This document shows positions 23,081 to 36,755 of a stretch of 64,000 bases of DNA, in pieces. How positions within the stretch are numbered: the stretch's first letter is position 1; every line of letters begins with the position of its first letter. The stretch is taken from positions 15,958,241 through 16,022,240 of the forward strand of contig NC_049902.1 in the NCBI RefSeq assembly GCF_001411555.2. Direction: 5' to 3'. The stretch comes from Juglans regia (lineage: Eukaryota > Streptophyta > Magnoliopsida > Fagales > Juglandaceae). Both the position numbers and the translations under genes were made by a program. Below the pieces are notes generated by a model. It was not told the origin of the DNA. It did no database searches and worked only from the letters and a program-made list of their open reading frames with translations.

Positions 23081-24688
23081 TGTGGCGCCCCAAGCCCCCT
23101 CTTGGGATTGGATGGTGACTGAGACGTCGGGACATGTAACACAAGGCTACACACCCCTCGTACATGACAGGTAATATGCTATGCACTTAAGTACACTAGC
23201 AATATGCAATAGTGTAGCAACGGAAAAATTAATAAAAGTCAGATAAACTAAGGAACATGACAAGCAATTACAGAACACATGGCACTATAAACTAATATCA
23301 TAACCCAAACATTGTCCAAAACATAAACATAAGCCATAAAGGCATAATATCCCAGAAAGCATAAAACATAATTTAAAATTCCCAAAACACGGGATCTCCA
23401 CCAAAGTGGACATAATTCCACAAAAGTTGGCCATAATTGTTGTTGCCTTTTATATTTTTTTTCTTTTCTTCACAAAATACTTAAGCTCCTGTATTCTTCA
23501 TAGCCATTGTCCCATTAGGAGATAGACACCAAAAGACTCCATGGGATTGCTAAGGCTCAGGCGGTATCAGACCTAAATCCTTTGCTACTGCCTTCGCGTC
23601 AGCCAAAGCCTTAGAGGCTCGCTCTAAATATGTAGACAACTGGTCCATATTCTACCAAAACTTCAAGTTCTTAGAGGGTTGATAGATCGTAGCATCAATT
23701 TCTATCTCACTAATACTATGTAAAATCTCCCTAAGAAGCTTAGCCGTATGAATTAGTATATTAGCAGTGTAGTCTTGACGGGCATGAACAGTGAACTCGT
23801 CTTCTACCAGGGAACCGTCGTGGTTCATGCTTCCTAGATATTTGAGGTGCATGTTATAACTTCTACCATTCTGGTTGGGGAATGGTAGTGGGAACTACCA
23901 CAATGAGATTTTGAGAAATCTCAACAAGTAATCACACAACATACCACAGTTAACACAAGCATACAAACGGTATATCATGATATGCGTGCATGGACATATA
24001 CTTGACTTATGCCTTAACTAGAATTTGACTTATGCACTTAACCCTTTTCAAAAGACTTGTAATAGAGACTTAAACTTTTCATGAAAACTTCTTAACTTTT
24101 CTTATTCACGTGAACTTATTCAGAACTTGCCTTATCAGAACATATCACAAGATTACATCAAGTGATCCTTAAAATGCCATAGCAACCTAGAACAAATTCT
24201 AAGGACCAAGCCTAGACAAAACTCGGGCCATCGCATGCTTAGATCTACTTACAACTTGAATTTGAGGTATATGATTGCATTCTTTCAAGAGTTACTGCAT
24301 GAAAATCAAGGATCTAGCAAAATACACAACAAATCCACAATAACACAAATCCTAAACTAGTAAAGAAATCATTTGCAAAGTACTAAACATTAAACAAAAA
24401 ATTTGACAGAGATAGAGAGAGGGATTGAGGGACTAAGTCGAGAGAGGAACTTCTTTGACCATAGAAGTAGAGGATGACGTCATGGCGATTGAGAGACTAA
24501 GAGTCAATTGTCGAGAGAGGTTAAGAGCAGAGAGGAATATCAAGAAAGAGAGAGGGGGGAAGAGAGAGTTAGAGGTCGAGGTAGAGGAGGGGTACTAGAG
24601 TTAAATTAACCCCCTCCAAATGACGTCGTTGCCCTTTTAAAAAAAAATTACCACAAAATTTATATGTATATATATATTATATGTATGT
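23081..24688 (-). mobile_element. LTR C, reverse (copy 2)
   Basis: Identical by eye to 7783-9390, with the hairpin module at 23863-23922. Confidence 0.65.
23550..23833 (-). pseudogene. LTR-encoded ORF of unknown function (copy 2)
   Basis: Same as 8252-8535, including the single in-frame TAG (23652-23654) between the KNLKFW and NMDQLSTYLE parts. The stop being present in both copies means it predates any duplication, or that both copies are one locus. Confidence 0.45.
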
Positions 24689-26129
24689 GTAACATCCTGC
24701 TTAAAAGGCTCCTTAGGCCTTGACCTTAGTAGCCTTAATCCTAGTTAATTAGGTGTTGGGCTATTTGAGAATAAGAACAATTTTGGATATTTGAGTTGGC
24801 AAGAGGACCGTATACTTTGGGTTTAGTAGAATTATTAGAAGATTCTAGTGCAATATTGATTTTGAGGAAAATGAAATTTTTGGAGCTTGATTGGTTTAGT
24901 AATATTATTTTGGAGAATTTTTAGTGTTTTATTAATTTTAAGAATAAGAAGCTAAGAAGCCCATAAGGGAATGACACACGGCATATTGGAGGGTTGTTAC
25001 ATTAATGGGTTAAGTAATTTGGGTTAAATATTTGATGAATTTGGAGAAGTCCCAAAGAGTGGTTTCTAAGGGCCCAAGTTTTTTGGGTATAAATGTAACG
25101 CCCCATCCCCGAGGGTCCGGAGAGTTAACTCATATAACCTAATAATCAACTCTAACAAGGCTAGAGTACTTCCAAATTCAAGAATATATATTTTCCCAAA
25201 CCTCAAATCAAACGTAAATACTTCAATTAAATAAACCATATAAACTCATCTATCCAATTTTCAATCCAACAACCCAAATAAAATCAACTCTTCTTCATGT
25301 CTCAAATAACAAACTAGAAATAATGAAACATTAACATAAGTCTCCATAAACCGTCTAAATCCATTGAAGCAAACTTAAGAAATATAAATAACTTCCAACA
25401 TCAACACTAATACCACGAGATACCCAACAACCATTCACTGCTAATCTTCTCCATAAACTCTAATACTGATCCTCAGCTGAACCGTCAATGTCATCTGAAA
25501 TATTATGAAGATTAAAGGGGTTAGTTATCAATAACTCAGCAAGCAGAGAGCATATACTAGCATATAAACATAAGCATTTATAACATTTGATAAGCAGAAC
25601 AAAACATTTACTTTCAGAAGGCAGAACCAAAACTTGGTACAAAAACATTAGAGCGAAATTTCCAGAAAAATAAACTTATTCCAAAAAGAAAATCCGTTGG
25701 CATTTCTAAACCGAAACATTATAATCATATCATCGTTTAGTATCACATCGGGACAATACCATGTTTAACCCCCGTGGTAGGGTTATAAACCACCATTATA
25801 CCCGTGGCTGGGCCATATTCCATGTTTCACCCCCGTGGTAGGGTTATAAACCACCATTATACCCGTGGCTGGGCCTTAACAGAAACAGAACAGATTTCAT
25901 CGAAAATCCGATTACAATCATATACAAAATCAGAACTTCATGCCAAGGTTTTCAGATGACACATCATATCAAAACAAAATACTTAATTGCTTTAGATGGC
26001 TTCACATGTTCGACTAAACAAAATCAAAATATTTTCATTGGCTCATAACAAAACTTTTAGAATTCCTTATTCGCTCTTTTGCATAGTTCAGAAATAAAGT
26101 GCACAAAACTAGCTCATGTCTACACCAGT
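24689..26129. mobile_element. LTR D fragment (24689-25093, +) and LTR E fragment (25094-26129, -), copy 2
   Basis: Same as 9391-10831. The LTR E acidic exon is at 25460-25494, and the 61-bp tandem duplication is at 25759-25875. Confidence 0.6.
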
Positions 26130-29100
26130 TGTGACGCCCCCAAATTCCGCTTGGGATCGGATGGACATTTGAAGCGTCGAGACATGCAACACAAGGTTAC
26201 CTGCCCCCGTTCATGACATATAAGATGCAATATTCCTAACATGCATCTAGCATTATGCAATATTCGCAGCGGATAATTTTTTTTTCTTTAGAAATACTAT
26301 GCACCAAACCGAAATATCCCAAAGACTTAAAACATACTTCATACATAATGACATACTAAACAACTGAGATCACAACATTAGTCCAAAATGGTTGTGATAA
26401 AAAGAGTGTTGGAGATTGAACTCCACAAATACAAGTAGTAACCTGAGGTAACTACTGTATTACCATCTACGTTGCACCATCGCTTAATCGATCGTTTCCA
26501 GATGGTCGATTCTCGATTCACCTTCAGATCCTGTAATAAGATCTACCATTCGGGGGTAATGGTAGTTGGGACTACTATAGTGAGATTTGATTACAAATCT
26601 CAGCAAGTTAACAAGAAACTTCCACACAGGTTAATGATGCATGCATGGCAGTAAAAGCATGAATGCATAATCAAATCATAAGTAATCATAGCATAACTTG
26701 ACATACAACATAACATAACTGGCATAACTTAAACTGAAACTGAAGCTTAGCATGAACGTGACTTGAAACATAACATGGATTTGAAACATAGCATGAACGT
26801 GAACTTGGAACATAACATGGACTTGAAACATAGCATGAACGTGAACATGCATAATTTGAACTTGAACTTGAGCATGACATAACATAAATGTGAACTTGGA
26901 ACATAACGTGAACGTGAACATAACATAACATGAACTTGAAACATATTCTTGTCTCATGGGATTACCATGATTCCGTGAACGTAAACTTGAACATAACATA
27001 ACGTGAAACATGACTTGAACTTGGAATCTTATTCAATAGACTTAATCATTAAAGTGACCATATGGGTGCTACACAGGTCCCCTTGAGCTGTGTGTCCCTG
27101 CCGATTACCGCATCACATCACAGGTGTCTATACCAGTTGTGAGTGCGTTAATACGTACTCCACAGTTGTTGTGGCCCCATGACTTATCTGTTTGTGCCAC
27201 ACTTGCTGTAGACACATGTAACATAATGTGTGGCACCATCGGCGTTAGTGCCTGGCGCGCTCCGGTGACCAGCTAATTAGGCCCCATTCGCAACCTGTTG
27301 ACTGTACTTCGTCAACCCAGGGAATTTCACACCTATTTAGACACTCCACGTGAACAAAGGAGTTCCACTAGGATATTACCCCATCCTAGCGCTTAGGGTC
27401 GTGATTGACATGAATAACTTAACTGGCATACATGACATTTCGTAACGTGACGTAACATGAACGTGACATAAAAGACAGAAGTCCTGACGTAACATAACGT
27501 GACATGAACTAAGACGACAGACATGACATACCTCGAGACATAAATGTAACAGAGAACATTTCATAACATGGCATATTTGTAACATGCAACATTTCGAACA
27601 TGGCATACCATATAATAGACAACATTTCTTAACATGACGTAACATGTGACAGTGAATATTACGTGACATGAAATACATGTAACAAATGGCATACTTAACA
27701 TGACATACTTGCAATGTATAACAATACGTGACATAATATCTTGTGTAACAGATGAATAATTCATGACAGAATAAATTCTATGTAACAGATAAATATGTAA
27801 TGACTTGGCATGGCACATATGATAACATGCATACATACATTTTAGTTCCCTTACTGATCACTTATACACATTAAGCTGATAGTAAGTTAAAAGTTAGCTT
27901 ACCTCGATCTTCGCGCTTCGAGACAAAACTCAAGTGCGATCACGAGAAACTGAAAGTAGTGATTTCTAAAAATTAGAACTTAATCACTAACAATTAGGAA
28001 TATGGAGAAATATCAACTTCGAGTAAAATTACCATTTTACCCTCTACATGTGAGAAAATGACCATTTTACCCCTAACTTAAGGATTTTGCATCCTAACTC
28101 CGAAAATCACCAAAATTTACATACCTTATGTAAATTTTGTCCTAAGCTCAAATATCAATTCAAAAAAATTTAAAACTAAACACAACCATTAAAACTCTAT
28201 AGGGCCGAAACTTACAAAGCTATTTCCTTTGATTTTGTTGTAATTCTTTCAAATTTCAAAACTCATGATTAAACCAAAATTTTTCCTCTACTACACTCAT
28301 AACATATTCCTAAGAATAATCATGTTTTGAATCATGAACAAAATTCATCAAAATCACTAAAACCATACTTGAACTTTTTGGTTTCTCTTCTAAGTTCAAA
28401 ACAGATTTTTGTTTCTAACTTGTTTTGATCAACCTCTTGATCCATGACTTATAAAGAAGTGATCTTCAAACCAAAACGTCACATGGTTAAAAAAGGTGTC
28501 CTAAAACAGATCCAAGCTTCAAACTCAAGATCACATGGTTAAACATCACCCAAAACATAAATTTAGCCAAGAACATCATCACTTTGGCCTAACCAAATAT
28601 CTCAATGCATAAAATTTCATATCTTCGAAACTAACATCAAATATCTTCAAAATAACATTCTAAAATGTATATAAGATGCTTAGGATCTTCTAATAAAAAT
28701 ATCAAAGCCATTGGAATAAGATTAAACTATAAAAGATTTAAACTTTCTCAAAACAGAAACTGTTTTTCCTCTTCCAGTTTCTAAGTTTCTAGACCTAAGA
28801 AAATATTTCACCAAAACTTTTAATCATGCAACAAATCCTCAACCAATAATCATATACACATGTTAACAGTACTCCATAAAAATTTCGGACCAAGATCTAT
28901 TCATTAGCTTGGTCAAAAACTCCAAAATATAACACACTCTCCAGTTTATCGCCCAGAATGACCTTTCTGTGGTCTAAACAACTTCAGACCGATCACATGA
29001 TCCCCAAATGGAACGAATAAGGTATCCACCTAAACTAGACTCAAAAATAAAGAACTTTCATGAAGGAAAATTTGCGAGAAAACACTTACAAAAGCTTTGA

Positions 29101-30427
29101 AACAGGCGTTCAAAAGAGGTACGAAAAACTGTTAGAGAGTGTCTTTTGTGTTCTATGAAGGAAAAGTGTAAAGGAGAGCTGCTTTTCGTGGGAAGTGGAC
29201 TGGAGAGCTTCTTACACAAGCTATGTAAAGTGATAGGACTGAAGGAATGGTTGAGTGTTGGCCCTTTCTTCTCATAAAAATCAGACCAAGATCTTTTCTC
29301 AAGGTGGAGTGTGAGAGTGAAAGAGTGGGGTGGCCCTTTAGCTTTGTATTTCAAGAACCTTCTAGGCCCTTCTTGTACAGATCTGAACAGCCAAGTGGGG
29401 GTACAAAACTTAGCCCTGAAGCAATCCTATGGTGACCAAATTCGTGGGCCTTAATGGGCCTAAACCGAATGGGGCTAAATTTTGGGGTTTAAAGAGGGTT
29501 TGGGTTGCTATCAAGCCCAAATCCAATATCACTTGGTCCAATCAATTTCTCAAGATTAACAAGGTTGGATAATGATGTTCTAACACAAATTTGAAGGATT
29601 TATAGCATGTGGAAGTGATTTAATCAAGTGATTAAACACAATGCTATAAATCGGATTAGAAAATGTTTAGAGGCCAACTTTAGGGTTTTGGGGAAACCGT
29701 TTAGGGTTTCAATTTCAACAAAACTTTTGGGCTTTCAATTGGATTCCCACCATTTAGGGTTTCACTAGGATTGAAAACCTCTTTGGTCTGACACAATTTG
29801 GTTGAGCAGATGAAACAAGGTTTTGCTTAAGTGGCATGATCTCACACCTTGATTCCTTCAAATCCAACAAACATTCCTCATGGTGCCAAGTGTCTAATAT
29901 TATTCACTAAGTGTGGCTATGATCTTGCCAAGTATCCAAATAAAACTTCTCTAATCTAATTTGGACACTCCACACTATGATTTTGAAACACTGCAATTGG
30001 TGCGCTTATCGAGGTTACTATTCACTCACAAAAAGTGAATCATAAACTTAACACTAAAAATTTCTAAATATTCATATCAACCTACAATGAAAATCGTTTA
30101 CCAAAATTCAACCTCGAACTGCCCCTAAAAATAATTTCACAATTTCCAACAGACGTTTCGTCCGGAATTATGAAAATAGGATAATGCGCCATAAAATCCT
30201 AAATAATCCACTAAGTCTAATGGCGTAGACCATAATTCATTTTGACACTTCTAACCACCTCAAATAAATAAAACTCATATTTCTAGCACCATAGTGAGTG
30301 ATAACGCTGACTATGTTGACAGACTAAAACCTATGCAATTGGTCGATTCGTAAAAACTTATGGAGTTTTTACGAGATTCCTAAAGTCAATAGAAATTCCA
30401 CTAATGAATTTCTAGCGGGCTGTTACA
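26130..30427 (-). mobile_element. LTR B, reverse (copy 2)
   Basis: Same as 10832-15129 except for a cluster of differences between about 26970 and 27900. These include four compensating 1-bp indels and several substitutions around 27575-27900. The region 27843-27905 carries the variant that also ends the left contig. The predicted intron is 26531-27902. Confidence 0.85.
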
Positions 30428-31098
30428 ATATTGCTAAACCAATCAAGCTCCAAAAATTTTCTTTTTCCTCAAAAATCAATATTACACTAGAATCTTCTAA
30501 AAATTCTTCTAAACCCAAAGTATACAGCCTTTTTGCCAACTCAAGTATCCAAAATTGTTCTTATTCTAGAATAGCTCAACTCCTAATTAATTAGGATTAA
30601 GGTTACTAAGGTCAAGGCCTAAAAGCTTTTTAGGTATCTTAAAGCTCGAGCTTCTGTACCGCGACTAGACTCTGCCTAAGGGTTAAGTCTGAGTAGACAT
30701 AACCTTTTTGCATCTCTCCATACCAAAGGATCATGTGGGGGTTGACGCTCTTCATGTGGTAAGGCTTTCCTTAGAAACATATTGCCCCTTAAATTTGCAT
30801 CCAACACATGAGTGCGATGATGCTCAAATCTTTCCATCTGCTGCCAGTGAGCACTCATCATTCGATCCATCCTTACTCGTCAGTTCCTGTGGTTGCGTTC
30901 GCATCTCGCTCTAATCTGTGCTATCGAGGATACAGATATGCGAGGGGTAGTCCTATTAAGAGCCATGCCCTGTTCACGAGTATGGTAGGTGCACATATCA
31001 TCACTAGAATTCACAGATAACACAGAGACATCCACACACAATAAATCAAGGTACAATTAAACAATCATTCATAAATGAGATGTATGAATACACAAGTT
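30428..31098 (-). mobile_element. LTR D inverted fragment and gypsy 3' region (copy 2)
   Basis: Same as 15130-15800. LTR D homology runs to about 30641. The remainder has no recognised coding sequence. Confidence 0.55.
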
Positions 31099-31911
31099 CT
31101 AAGTTACAAACAAATGAGGATATTTAGCCCTCATCAAATCATCTCTTTCTCACGCCGCTTCTTAAGAAGGTGGGTTGTTCCAAAGTACTTTTACTAAAGA
31201 TATTTTTCGATTCCTTAGCTCTTGATCATTGCTATCCACAATCTGCACAGGCCATTCTTCATAGGATAGATTTGGCTGAAGTTGTATACTACCGGCTTCC
31301 ATTACCACAAGTTGTCTTTCCCCAAAGCTCTTCTTTAATGATGATACATGAAAGACATTGTGCACTCCTTGCAGCTCAATTGGTAGACCCAATCGATATG
31401 CCACTGCACTGACTCTTTCCATTACTTTGAACGGTCCTACATACCTGGGACTCAATTTTCCTTTCGTCCTGAACTGTATGACTCCTTTTATGGGCAAAAC
31501 CATGACATACACCCAATCTCCCACATTAAATTCTAAATTCCTTTGTCGTTTATCGGCATAAGTCTTTAGACAACTTTGGGCTACTTTCATCCTTTCCTGG
31601 GTTAGTTCCACCAGTTTTCGTACGTCCTACAAATATCTCGGTCCTAACAACCTTATTTCACCAATTTCATCCCAATACAAAGGGGATCTGCACTTCCTTC
31701 CATACAACGCATCGTAAGGTGCAATCTGTATTGTAGCCTAAAAGCTATTATTGTATGCAAATTCTATCAAAGGCAATGACTTTCCCAATCGCCACTTAAT
31801 TCCATTATGCAAGCACATAACATATCCTCCAATGTCTGGATAGTACGCTCTGTTTGTCCATCTTTCTGTAGGTGATAGGCACTACTAAACCTCAGATTCA
31901 TGCCCAACATC
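31099..31911 (-). pseudogene. Ty3-gypsy integrase C-terminus, decayed (copy 2)
   Basis: Same as 15801-16613, with the same in-frame stops and the same truncation by LTR G. If the 15.3-kb repeat is an assembly artefact, this is the copy physically linked to the rest of the gypsy pol at 46031-51970. Confidence 0.85.
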
Positions 31912-34479
31912 TGTAACACCCCGCTCATTCCTTCTTACATACACTTCTTCTTTCTGAGGTTAGAAAATTCCGAGGGCAGAAATTATGTAACAGTCCGCCC
32001 CTTCTCTCTAAAGAGTGCGAGCCTCGTTATGCGTGCTAAACCCCGATGGCGTGTTTTTAAAGATACTATGTGATTTCTAAAGTTAGCTTTGTGTTTTAAA
32101 GTTATGTGTATTTAAATGGAATATTCCCATCATTATTTAACTAAGTAATATTTTAAATAACTTAATTATAATATATTTGAAGAGCTTCAAAAATATTATA
32201 ATTGTGGGGAATCATTTTATATAAATTATTCCAGTTATTTAAAATATTACGTGATTTAAATAATGATAAAATCTTTAAATTAATTTAATGATTTTATTCT
32301 CTTAAATATATTAAATAAGACTTCATCATTTTATTAATGATGAATGAATATTATTTTATAAACTAAAGTTTAGTTTAAATAATATTCTACCTTAATTCTT
32401 TTCAATGCTTTTAATTAAGTTAATGTTTACGTATTTTAAACAGTGTTTTAATTCCCCACCGTTAGGTCATTTTGTAGATCCCAAGACGAAGGGACTGGAT
32501 TAAATACCCAGACCCCTCACTTTTCCCTCCCCTCTCTCTCTCCTCCCTCTCCTTCAGCGTACGTCATACGTAGCTCTCCCCCATGCCCGATTCCTCCACT
32601 GCCTAGCCCGGCGCCACCATGCGCCGTTGAGCCTCACAGCCCCTTCCACCAGCAACACCTCACTTCGGCGAGTCCCCCCCACACCGGTCTCACGCTCTGT
32701 CTTCCTCTCTGTCGGTAGTGCACAGCCCGAATGGGCTTGAAGTTGCTACGCCGCTGTGCGCCATCCTCTGGCGCCACCACCTCCACGGTAGCCTCCCCTC
32801 CCACTGGCCATCCTCCTCCAGCGAGCTCGGCCTCCATCTCCCTGCCGTTTGCCCCCACGAAGTCCACCTCTCTCTTGCACGAGTTCTCCCCATCCACCGC
32901 CGTACGCCGCCACCCACGGTGTCCAGCCACTGTCATGAGCCACCATCGACCTACCCCAGCCACCCATGGCCCCGATCTACCCCTCATGTATGCCCACTCT
33001 CTCTCACTCTCTCACGGACTCTCCCTCCTTCCCAAGCTCAACCTGCCACTGTAGCACCACCCCACCCCCACCATGAGTTCCACCGCACCTTCCTCAACTC
33101 CTCCATGGCCAGGCATAACCAACCAAGCTTCCCCTTCCATTTCCATGCCTTAAGCACACGAGTTCCCTTGGAAACCCACGGCTCCGCCGTGTTCCACTCC
33201 TCACCGCCACCACGAGGCCACCATGAGACCACCCTCAGCCTCCCTTGGCCTTCCTGAGCCTAGGCCCTAAGCCAAAACAGCCACCACACATGGTGGACAG
33301 CCACTGTACGTGGGTTAGCCTCCACGTACAATCCTTTCGACGTCATTAACTGTGACGATCAACGAGCAATGCACAGGTTATCCCATCGATGGTATAACTC
33401 TCTATCCCTCGTTATTTATGTTAGATGTTAATTAGTTGATTTGGTTGTGGACTGTGTTGTTAGTGTTGTGGAGTTCCTTGATGTGCTGTGTATGTGAAGT
33501 GTTGGGCGTATTTGTGTAATGCGCTATGTAGTGTGGTTGTGGAGCACGTGCAGTATGGGTGACGTGGCGTTGTGTGGAATGGGAAGAGTACATATGAAGT
33601 GTACTCTGTGTGGCGTGGCATGTATGAAGGGAGTACATGCGGACTGTACTCCATGTGGTGGAGTGATGCACCATATGGCGTGTATGCCATAGTGGTGATG
33701 TGGCGTAGCGTGTGAGAAGGGAGTACATGTGGAATGTATGTACTCCATGTGGTGGAGTGATGCACCAGATGGCGGGTATGCCATCATGGTGATGTTGCGT
33801 AATGTGTGTGAAGGGAGTACACGTGGAGTGTACTCCAATAGGTGCAACGACACACTGTGTGGTGTGTCGCAGAAATAAGGATGATTGTGTGATCGATGGG
33901 TGTAGAGCGTGATGGGTAGTATCGGGAACTGTAGAACAGTGTCCCGAAGTAGTTATGGTGTAGGCTGTAGTCTGAGGTGACTGGTGTCACCATAATTGCC
34001 TTATGGCTGGGAGTATGAGTGAAGTAGCAAAACATGTATCAGAGTAGTGCAGTGGAAGCATGACTGGGGAATGTCACGAGGTGACATGGTTACCAATAGT
34101 CGTGCTTATGACAGGTGAGGATTTAGCATAGAAATGACGTAGCGGGATGTCAGGTGACGTGACACGATCACGGTGTAGCTTAGGAGTAGTCTCGATCTAT
34201 ATGACGTGACGTAAGGCGTAGTTGTGAACGGAGTTTTTTTGTGCTAAGTGTTGGGATGAACTGTCAAAAGGGACGGGTAGCATGAAGAGTCATGCTAGCC
34301 TGGTTAAGAGAAGGTTGGTATCGGAGTATGGTGTTTGTTTACACAAGCAGGTGATCAACGTGTTATATGTTGATCTTAGGTGATAAGGGGTAAGGTACAT
34401 GTGTAATCTGGTGAGACACATGTGCCAAATGGATTCACCGTATGTAATGGGTAATCCGTCCTAAACATAGTTGGACGGT
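31912..34479 (+). mobile_element. LTR G, left part (copy 2)
   Basis: Same as 16614-19181. The hairpin array is at 33585-34478. LTR B interrupts it at the GCTTA target duplication (34480-34484 and 44023-44027), and LTR G resumes at 44028 with AGCCTCAGAATTGG. Confidence 0.75.
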
Positions 34480-36341
34480 GCTTATGTAACAGCCCGCTAG
34501 AAATTCATTGAAGGAATTTCTATTGACTTTAGGAATCTCGTGAAAATCCCATAAGTTTTTACGAATCGACCTATTGCATAGGTTTTAGTCTGTCAACATA
34601 GTCAGTGTTATCACTCACTATGCTACTAGAAATATGAGTTTTATTTATTTGAGGTGGTTAGAAGTGTCAGAATGCATTATGGTCTACGCCATTACACTCA
34701 GTGGATTATTTAGGATTTTATGGCACAATATCCTATTTTCATAATTCCGGACGAAACGTCTGTTGGAAATTGTGAAATTATTTTTAGGGGCACTTCGAGG
34801 TTAAATTTCGGTAAAAGATTTTCACTAAAGGTTAATATGAATATTTAGGAATTTTTAGTACTAAGTTTATGATTCACTTTTTCGAAGTGAATAGTAACCT
34901 CGATAAGCGCACCAATTGCAGTGTTTCGAAATCACAGTGTGGAATGTCCAAATTGGATTAGAGAAGTTTTATTTGGACACTTGGCAAGATCTTAGCCACA
35001 CTTAGTGAATAATTTTAGACACTTGGCACCATAAGGAACGTTTGTTGGATTTGAAGGAATCAAGGTGTGAGATCATGTCGCTTAAGCAAAACTTTGTTTC
35101 ATCTGCTCAACCAAATTGTGCCAGATCAAAGAGGTTTTCAATCCTAGTGAAATTCTAAATGGTGGGAATCCAATCGAAAGCCCAAAAGCATGGTTGAAAT
35201 CGAAACCCTAAACGGTTTCCCCAAAACCCTAAAGTTGGCCTCTAAACATTCTCTAATCCGATTTCTAGCATTGTGTTTAATCACTTGATTAAATCACTTC
35301 CACATGCTATTAATCCTTCAAATTTGTGTTAGAACATCATTATCCAACCTTGTTAACCTTGAAAAATTGATTGGGCCAAGTGATATTGGATTTGGGCTTG
35401 ATAGCAACCCAAACCCTCTTTAAACCCCAAATTTTAGGCCCATTCGGTTTAGGCCCTTTAAGGCCCACGAATTTGGTCACCATAGGATTGCTTCATGGCT
35501 AAGTTTTGTACCCCCACTTGGCTGGCCAGATCTGTACAAGAAGAGCCTAGAAGGTTCTTGAAAGACATAGCTAAAGGGCCACCTCACTCATTCACTCTTA
35601 CACTCCACCTTAAGAAAAGATCTTGGTCTGATTTTTATGAGAAGAAAAGGCCAACACTCAACCATTCCTTCAGTCCTATCACTTTACATAGCTTGTGTAA
35701 GAAGCTCTTCAGTCCACTTCCCACGAAAAAGCAACTCTCCTTTACACTTTTCCTTCATAGAACACAAAAGACACTCTCGGACAGTTTTTCGTACCTCTTT
35801 TGAATGCCTGTTTCGAAGCTTTTGTAAGTGTTTCCTCGCAACGTTTCCTTCATGAAAGTTGTTTCTTTTGGAGTCTAGTTTACGTGGATATCTTATTTGT
35901 TCCATTTGGAGATCATTTGATTGGTAAAAAGTTGTTTAGACCCCAGAAAGGTCATTCTGGGCGATAAACTAGAGAGTGTGTTATATTTTGGAGTTTTTGA
36001 CCAAGCTAATGAATAGATCTTGGTCCGAAATTTTTATGGAGTACTGTTAACATGTGTATATGATTATTGGTTGAGGATTTGTTGCATGATTAAAAGTTTT
36101 GGTGAAATATTTTCTTAGGTCTAGAAACTTAGAAACTGGAAGAGGAAAAACAGTTTCTGTTTTGAGAAAGTTTAAATCTTTTATGGTTTAATCTTATTCC
36201 AATGGCTTTGATATTTTTATTGGAAGATCCTAAGCATCTTATATACATGTTAGAATGTTATTTTGAAGATATTTGATGTTAGTTTCGAACATATGAAATT
36301 TTATGGAAGGAGATATTCGGTTAGGCCAAAGTGATGATGTT

Positions 36342-36677
36342 TGTTGGAATATACAAACTCATATTGAAGCTTTGGAGTTGAAGTCAAAAGAAGCTAAACA
36401 GAAAAGTGAAGTCAGATTGCAAAATGAGATAATTCCAAATAATAGTGAAATTAAATCCAAATGCAAATGTGATAATTAGTTAGAATGTTAAGTGAATATC
36501 TTCTGTTTCTGTAAAGTGAAGTTAGTTAGTATACGTGTCTATAAATAGAAAGGTTGTAAAAGTATTATGCATGCAATTTCTGCAGAATAATAAATTCACA
36601 TTGAATTTTTGTTCTCAATCTTTAGTTTACATTTCAAGTTCTCTGTTCTTCTCAATCTTGAAGTTACAGATTTTACA
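36342..36677 (+). repeat. Copia 5' LTR
   Basis: 336 bp, TGTTGG...TTTACA, with a TATA box TCTATAAATAG at about 36539-36549 and AATAATAAATTC downstream as a possible polyadenylation context. Confidence 0.97.
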
Positions 36678-36688
36678 TGGTATCATCG
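36678..36688 (+). promoter_or_regulatory. Copia primer-binding site
   Basis: TGGTATCATCG directly follows the 5' LTR. Its first eight bases match the initiator tRNA-Met PBS consensus TGGTATCAGAGC; the remainder diverges. Confidence 0.8.
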
Positions 36689-36755
36689 TCCATAAACATT
36701 CCGCTGCCCTCTTGATTTTTCTTTTACAATTCTTGCTTTTGTTTCTTATGCTTCT

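Larger units (their letters stand above)
21873..36223 (+). repeat. Copy 2 of the 15.3-kb direct repeat
   Basis: This repeats 6575-20925 at offset 15,298. Identity decays from about 36245 (CATGTTAG against CATTTTAG, then several changes before 36336). Because copy 1 itself switches to inverted-LTR sequence at that point, the decay reflects a switch in copy 1 at least as much as divergence of copy 2. Confidence 0.97.
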
